This document shows, in pieces, positions 60,467 to 64,000 of a DNA stretch of 64,000 nucleotides (its first letter is position 1; each line of letters begins with the position of its first letter). Made by a program: the position numbers and the translations under genes. This stretch comes from Blepharisma japonicum (lineage: Eukaryota > Ciliophora > Heterotrichea > Heterotrichida > Blepharismidae). The notes beneath the pieces are model-generated. The model ran no database searches, had not been told where the DNA came from, and saw only the letters and a list, made by a program, of their open reading frames with translations. The DNA is taken from the NCBI GenBank assembly GCA_949751835.1, contig CATKHK010000084.1, forward strand, positions 1 to 64,000. Direction: 5' to 3'.

Positions 60467-62635
60467 ATGAAAAATCGAAATCGTCGCTTGCTTTTCCCTT
60501 CACCCAGCGTTTTGAACGGGGCTGAACGCGAGCCTCAAGTGTCTGACTTTGAAACCCTTACAAAGAAAGCTATAGGAGAAGGTGCTTTTGGTGAAGTCTA
60601 TAAGGTTCGGCACAAAGTTTCAAAAGAACTCTACGCAATAAAAGTAGTTGGCAAGCAAAAAGTAGTCGCTGCAAACTTGTTACCTCAGCTAAGAAGAGAG
60701 ATAAGGATCATGTACAGCTTGAATCATCCTCATATTGTCAAGCTTTATAATCACTTTGAAGACGACAATAATTTTTACCTTGTTTTAGAGTTGGCTGAGG
60801 GAGGAACTCTATGGGGAAGGCTTGCAAAATTCAAAAGCTTTGACGAAGCAACTGCGGCTCAGTATTTAAGGGAGCTAATTTTAGCTTTGGAATATTTACA
60901 TTCAAGAGATCCACCAATTATTCATAGAGATATCAAGCCTGAAAACTTGCTGTTAGATAAAGAAGGCAGGGATGGCAGAATTAAAGTCGCAGATTTCGGA
61001 TGGTCAAATTTTTTTAATGCAGATAGAACAAGGATGACTTATTGTGGGACCTTGGATTATTTAGCTCCAGAAATGATTAATCAGCAAGGTCATACCACAA
61101 GTCTAGATTTGTGGAACTTAGGTGTACTATTGTTTGAGCTTTTGACAGGAACCGCTCCGTTTCAAGCTCCAACACAAGCTGCGATGTTTGAAAAAATATT
61201 AAAAGTAAGGATTACTTTTCCAAAAAATTTCCCACCTTTGGCGAAAGATCTTATTATGAGGCTATTGCGTGTAAATCCTGCAGAACGAATTGCCTTGCAA
61301 GATATATTAAATCATCCATGGATGCAAACCCATCAGCCTATTCGCCCCACAATAGTTCAAAATGTCCAAAAAGAAGCCTTACCTTGTCCTTTAGAAGTAA
61401 ACGACGAAACAACTGCAGATATCCCTAGTGAAGATCCCATAAAACCTTTTGATGAATCTGAATTCAGGGTCTTAAGCAAGCCTAAAAAAGAAGAAGAAAA
61501 AAAGGAAGAAACTCCGCCACCACCTCCTCCGGCTGCAGAAAATCCGCCCCCAGCCCCAACGCCTACAGCATATACTCAGCAAGTCTCTACTTTAGAAACT
61601 GAATTAAAGCAGACCAGAGAAGAAAATAAAAGATATAGATCCCAGCTAGAAGATAAAGAAGCTGAACTAGAAAGGGTTAAAAATAGAATTCAAGAGCTAG
61701 AAGGAGTTTTAGCAAAGCTGGATAATGATTGTGAAGAAAAAAGAAAAGCAGAAAAAAATTTAAAAGATCAATTAGCTGAAAAAAGTAATAAAATCGCTGA
61801 ATTAAAAGCCCTGCAAGAAGATGAAAATAAGCTATATCAAGAATACGAGGCTTTAAGGGGAAAGTGTCTAGAAAAAGAAACAGAACTTTCTTTATTAAAA
61901 ACTGAAATTGAAAACATGGAAAAGTTAGCAAAAGATAAAGCAGCCCAAGCAGAATCTCTTGAAAAAGAAATTGAAAGAGTAAAAGGTGAAATCGACCAAA
62001 CCAAGCAAAAATATTCAAAATCCAAATCAGAAATGCATGACCAATTTTTAAAGCTATCCACAGAAGTAGATGTATTACAAAAAGAGCTGCAAAGTAAAGA
62101 AAGAGACAGTTCAGTTGTATCTTTGGAAGCTTTATTAACATTTACCCAAGAAAATTTAGAAATTTTAAAAAAACGAAGCAGATTGGAAAATGAATTATTG
62201 AAACAATATCAAGATGCCAATGAAAGATTAATACAATTAGATAATAAGCATACTGAAATGAAGCTGCAGTATGAAAATGATCTTGCTGAATTAAGAAGAA
62301 AAGCTGAAAGCGAAATCCGCGAGCTGGAGTCATCCATTGTAAAACCTGTTGAGCCTAACTCTGATGCTGATCTAGAGGTTCTAAAACAAAGACTTAAGGA
62401 TAGTTTGGAAAACCAAAAAAGAAATAAAGCTATGTATGATGAACTGCAGCATTTACAAGCTATGATACAACATTATGAAAAATCATTAGCATTTGCACAA
62501 AGACAGCTGGGAGATTTGGAATTTTTGAGAGAAAATGATCAAAAGCAAATAATCCAGCAAGACACCCTACTTCAGAACTATAATCAAGAAATTCAGGAAT
62601 ATCGGAAAAAGCTTCAAGAAGCAAGATTAGTTTAA
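60467..62635 (+). CDS. Aurora-like kinase with long C-terminal coiled coil
   Basis: The gene encodes 722 aa from ATG 60467 to TAA 62633-62635. The kinase domain is about 25-287: glycine loop GEGAFGEVYK, Lys59, HRD with Asp155, DFG with Asp176, and an activation loop RTRMTYCGTLDYLAPEMI, in which Thr191 corresponds to the Aurora auto-phosphorylated Thr and CGTLDY is the Aurora hallmark. A proline-rich linker (PPPPPPAAENPPPAP, about 346) follows, and then about 360 residues of coiled coil (ETELKQTREENKRYRSQLE). Ordinary Auroras are about 300-400 aa and lack this tail. It may aid dimerisation or localisation to spindle or basal bodies. Chromosome segregation is the expected role. Confidence 0.92.
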   Translation: MKNRNRRLLFPSPSVLNGAEREPQVSDFETLTKKAIGEGAFGEVYKVRHKVSKELYAIKVVGKQKVVAANLLPQLRREIRIMYSLNHPHIVKLYNHFEDDNNFYLVLELAEGGTLWGRLAKFKSFDEATAAQYLRELILALEYLHSRDPPIIHRDIKPENLLLDKEGRDGRIKVADFGWSNFFNADRTRMTYCGTLDYLAPEMINQQGHTTSLDLWNLGVLLFELLTGTAPFQAPTQAAMFEKILKVRITFPKNFPPLAKDLIMRLLRVNPAERIALQDILNHPWMQTHQPIRPTIVQNVQKEALPCPLEVNDETTADIPSEDPIKPFDESEFRVLSKPKKEEEKKEETPPPPPPAAENPPPAPTPTAYTQQVSTLETELKQTREENKRYRSQLEDKEAELERVKNRIQELEGVLAKLDNDCEEKRKAEKNLKDQLAEKSNKIAELKALQEDENKLYQEYEALRGKCLEKETELSLLKTEIENMEKLAKDKAAQAESLEKEIERVKGEIDQTKQKYSKSKSEMHDQFLKLSTEVDVLQKELQSKERDSSVVSLEALLTFTQENLEILKKRSRLENELLKQYQDANERLIQLDNKHTEMKLQYENDLAELRRKAESEIRELESSIVKPVEPNSDADLEVLKQRLKDSLENQKRNKAMYDELQHLQAMIQHYEKSLAFAQRQLGDLEFLRENDQKQIIQQDTLLQNYNQEIQEYRKKLQEARLV

Positions 62636-62709
62636 TTTCACTAATAAATTGAGTTAAACTATTGTGATTAATTATTTTGAACTATTTTAATTTAATCTAT
62701 TTATATAAA

Positions 62710-63357
62710 ATGGGAGACCCTAGGTTGAAGATTTTAATTAAAGGATTTTTAGACTTGCTATATTTTTCACTCGTTTTTGTGGTATATTTAACAAGCATAT
62801 TCAGCTACATGAAAGATTATTATGTAGGAACAACAGAAATCACATACAAGTATGTTGACCCTACTTTGGATTTGGATGCAAAAGTCATAGCAACTTATAG
62901 TCAATTTGATGATAATTTCTGCGATTTGAAAACAACAGTATTAAAAGAAGTTTGTGATCATAGAGAAGATTGGGAAACTGCTGGAATTGTATTTATTGTA
63001 TTTTCATCAGTAGCGCATGCAATAATGGCATATGGGATGCTTAATCTAATGGGAATGCTATGCGGCTGCACATTATGGGGTTTTGCCAAATACGAGATTG
63101 AACATTACATATATCCATGGGTTTATGCAGCAGCAATTTTATTATGGATTGTCATCTCAAAAGTCTTTGACACAAGCCCACCAAGTGGCTTTGGAGATAG
63201 CTATGATGTTAGTGTCGAAGTTGGGCTTGTTTTTATGTTTTCTGCATTTTTAGTATCTGTGATAGGTTCTGTTTACTTTTTTTGGAACAGAAAAGACATG
63301 AGAGCGATACTATTGGTGACTCAGCAAGGGTTTACACCAGCCCCACCTGATAAATAG
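62710..63357 (+). CDS. Four-TM membrane protein, unknown
   Basis: The gene encodes 215 aa from ATG 62710 (MGDPRLKILIKG) to TAG 63355-63357; an upstream in-frame extension to 62677 lies in AT-rich sequence and is not preferred. Four hydrophobic segments are seen: LDLLYFSLVFVVYLTSIF, TAGIVFIVFSSVAHAIMAYG, YPWVYAAAILLWIVISKV and VGLVFMFSAFLVSVIGSVYFF, with a large first extracellular-like loop containing two Cys (NFCDLKTTVLKEVCDHRE). The C-terminal TPAPPDK is a short polar tail. A tetraspan topology with paired loop cysteines resembles claudin/MARVEL-like proteins, but I see no diagnostic motif. Confidence 0.7.
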   Translation: MGDPRLKILIKGFLDLLYFSLVFVVYLTSIFSYMKDYYVGTTEITYKYVDPTLDLDAKVIATYSQFDDNFCDLKTTVLKEVCDHREDWETAGIVFIVFSSVAHAIMAYGMLNLMGMLCGCTLWGFAKYEIEHYIYPWVYAAAILLWIVISKVFDTSPPSGFGDSYDVSVEVGLVFMFSAFLVSVIGSVYFFWNRKDMRAILLVTQQGFTPAPPDK

Positions 63358-63413
63358 CTAAAATTAATTAAGATATATTTGTTTAAAATAATATTAATCT
63401 CCTATTTGTTATT

Positions 63414-64000
63414 TTATAGCCGAGTCACAAGCATAGGTCTAATAGAGCGATTCTGGTTCTTGGCTAAAAGAATGTTTTGAACTACAAATCCGTGGAGTTT
63501 ATCATAGTCATTTTCGTCCATAATGTCAGTTTTTAATATATTTTCTATTAAGTCTTCCATTGTAATAATTCCTTCACATATATCATCTTCTTTTACGATT
63601 GCCATATGCATTTTTGAATTTTTAAACAATCCTAATAAGTCAAGCATTGTTGTGGTTGACCTTACGAAAAAGAGTTTCCTTAAATTAAAGTTTAGCTCTT
63701 TTATGGTTTTATCTCTTTCAAGGCCCAACATTTCTTTCGCCATCAGGATCCCTATTACATTATTTCTGACTTTTCCATCATAAACTGGGATTCTACTGTA
63801 CCCTTCTTTTATAATTTCTTTAATTTTTTTTTTATCTATTATTTCATCATTACTCAAACAGTAAACTCTATCAAATTTTTTCATATGGTCTCTTACAATT
63901 TCTGATTTTAAGTCAATTGCTCCATGAATTATTTTAATTTGTCCTTGCAGAAGTCCTGACTGTATGCCCGCTTTTTCTTCAGAAAGTGATCGGTGAAGTC
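63414..64000 (-). CDS. CNNM/ACDP-like magnesium transporter, CBS-pair region (5' end outside window)
   Basis: An open frame enters from the right edge and ends at TAA 63414-63416 (195 codons seen). The first visible part, LSEEKAGIQSGLLQGQ, then GAIDLKSEIVRDHMKKFDRV, matches the CNNM linker between the DUF21 membrane domain and the CBS pair. CBS motifs follow (KEGYSRIPVYDG; VIGILMAKEML; MHMAIVKEDDICEGIITMED). No cyclic-nucleotide-like C-terminal domain is present, so it is a shorter form. CNNM proteins handle Mg2+ at the plasma or basolateral membrane; the CBS pair binds ATP-Mg. The membrane domain lies beyond 64000. Confidence 0.85.
   Translation of the reverse strand, partial: LHRSLSEEKAGIQSGLLQGQIKIIHGAIDLKSEIVRDHMKKFDRVYCLSNDEIIDKKKIKEIIKEGYSRIPVYDGKVRNNVIGILMAKEMLGLERDKTIKELNFNLRKLFFVRSTTTMLDLLGLFKNSKMHMAIVKEDDICEGIITMEDLIENILKTDIMDENDYDKLHGFVVQNILLAKNQNRSIRPMLVTRL

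Noticed and set aside
61677-62141. Long antisense frames inside the Aurora-like kinase coiled coil
   Set aside because: They are the Leu/Phe-rich shadow of Glu/Lys-rich coding sequence; no start or motif supports them.

Overview
The window looks like macronuclear DNA of a heterotrich ciliate, most likely Blepharisma or a close relative. Three signals in the sequence support this. (1) UGA reads as tryptophan throughout: conserved Trp positions in an SH3 domain, kelch-like repeats, a methyltransferase, an ABC transporter and an AFG1-type ATPase are TGA, while every supported gene ends in TAA or TAG. (2) The introns are tiny. I find 15 (11 of 15 nt, 4 of 16 nt), all GT...AG, nearly all with an A six bases from the 3' end. 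(3) Genes are dense on both strands, intergenic DNA is AT-rich, and starts of divergent genes can be 32-93 bp apart. The species name is inference; the code and introns are read directly.

Left arm (1-8 kb): a cluster of kelch-like genes on both strands. One (5934-7685) has a B-box-like zinc finger and coiled coil, a TRIM-like layout. A LINE reverse-transcriptase fragment abuts the C-terminus of another. This arm also holds decayed coding traces. A further kelch copy at 26.7 kb is a near-identical inverted duplicate of the gene at 3.05-3.93 kb.

8-20 kb: coiled-coil proteins (one tail-anchored), a RING-H2 protein, a calcium-dependent protein kinase, a multi-span membrane protein, an ankyrin protein sharing a 51-bp divergent promoter with a DGSGRD-repeat protein, and a candidate myristoylated protein.

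20-31 kb: alkyl-DHAP synthase (ether lipids, PTS2 signal), a rearranged patch with a partial copy of its 3' end, TPR and SH3 proteins, a methyltransferase, the OST subunit DAD1, the kelch copy, a TPR fragment and a membrane PAS/histidine-kinase-like protein.

31-50 kb: tRNA-Gln(UUG), an R2R3-Myb, a Pumilio protein, an ankyrin-SAM-SAM protein with a CaaX end, an ABCC transporter, a Rieske/AIFM3-like oxidoreductase, ribosomal protein eL22, an OST-alpha/TMEM184 protein, AFG1 and a K+-dependent-type H+-pyrophosphatase.

50-64 kb: a TRAF-type zinc-finger protein, two tandem MGAC-start lipidation candidates, a Derlin with a p97-binding SHP box, a dual-specificity phosphatase, an importin-7/8-like karyopherin, an AAAP transporter, an Aurora-like kinase with a long coiled-coil tail, and a CNNM-type protein cut by the right edge. 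Most of the window is housekeeping and signalling; there is no operon logic and no CRISPR array. The accessory-like parts are the kelch family, the LINE fragment and the decayed patches.
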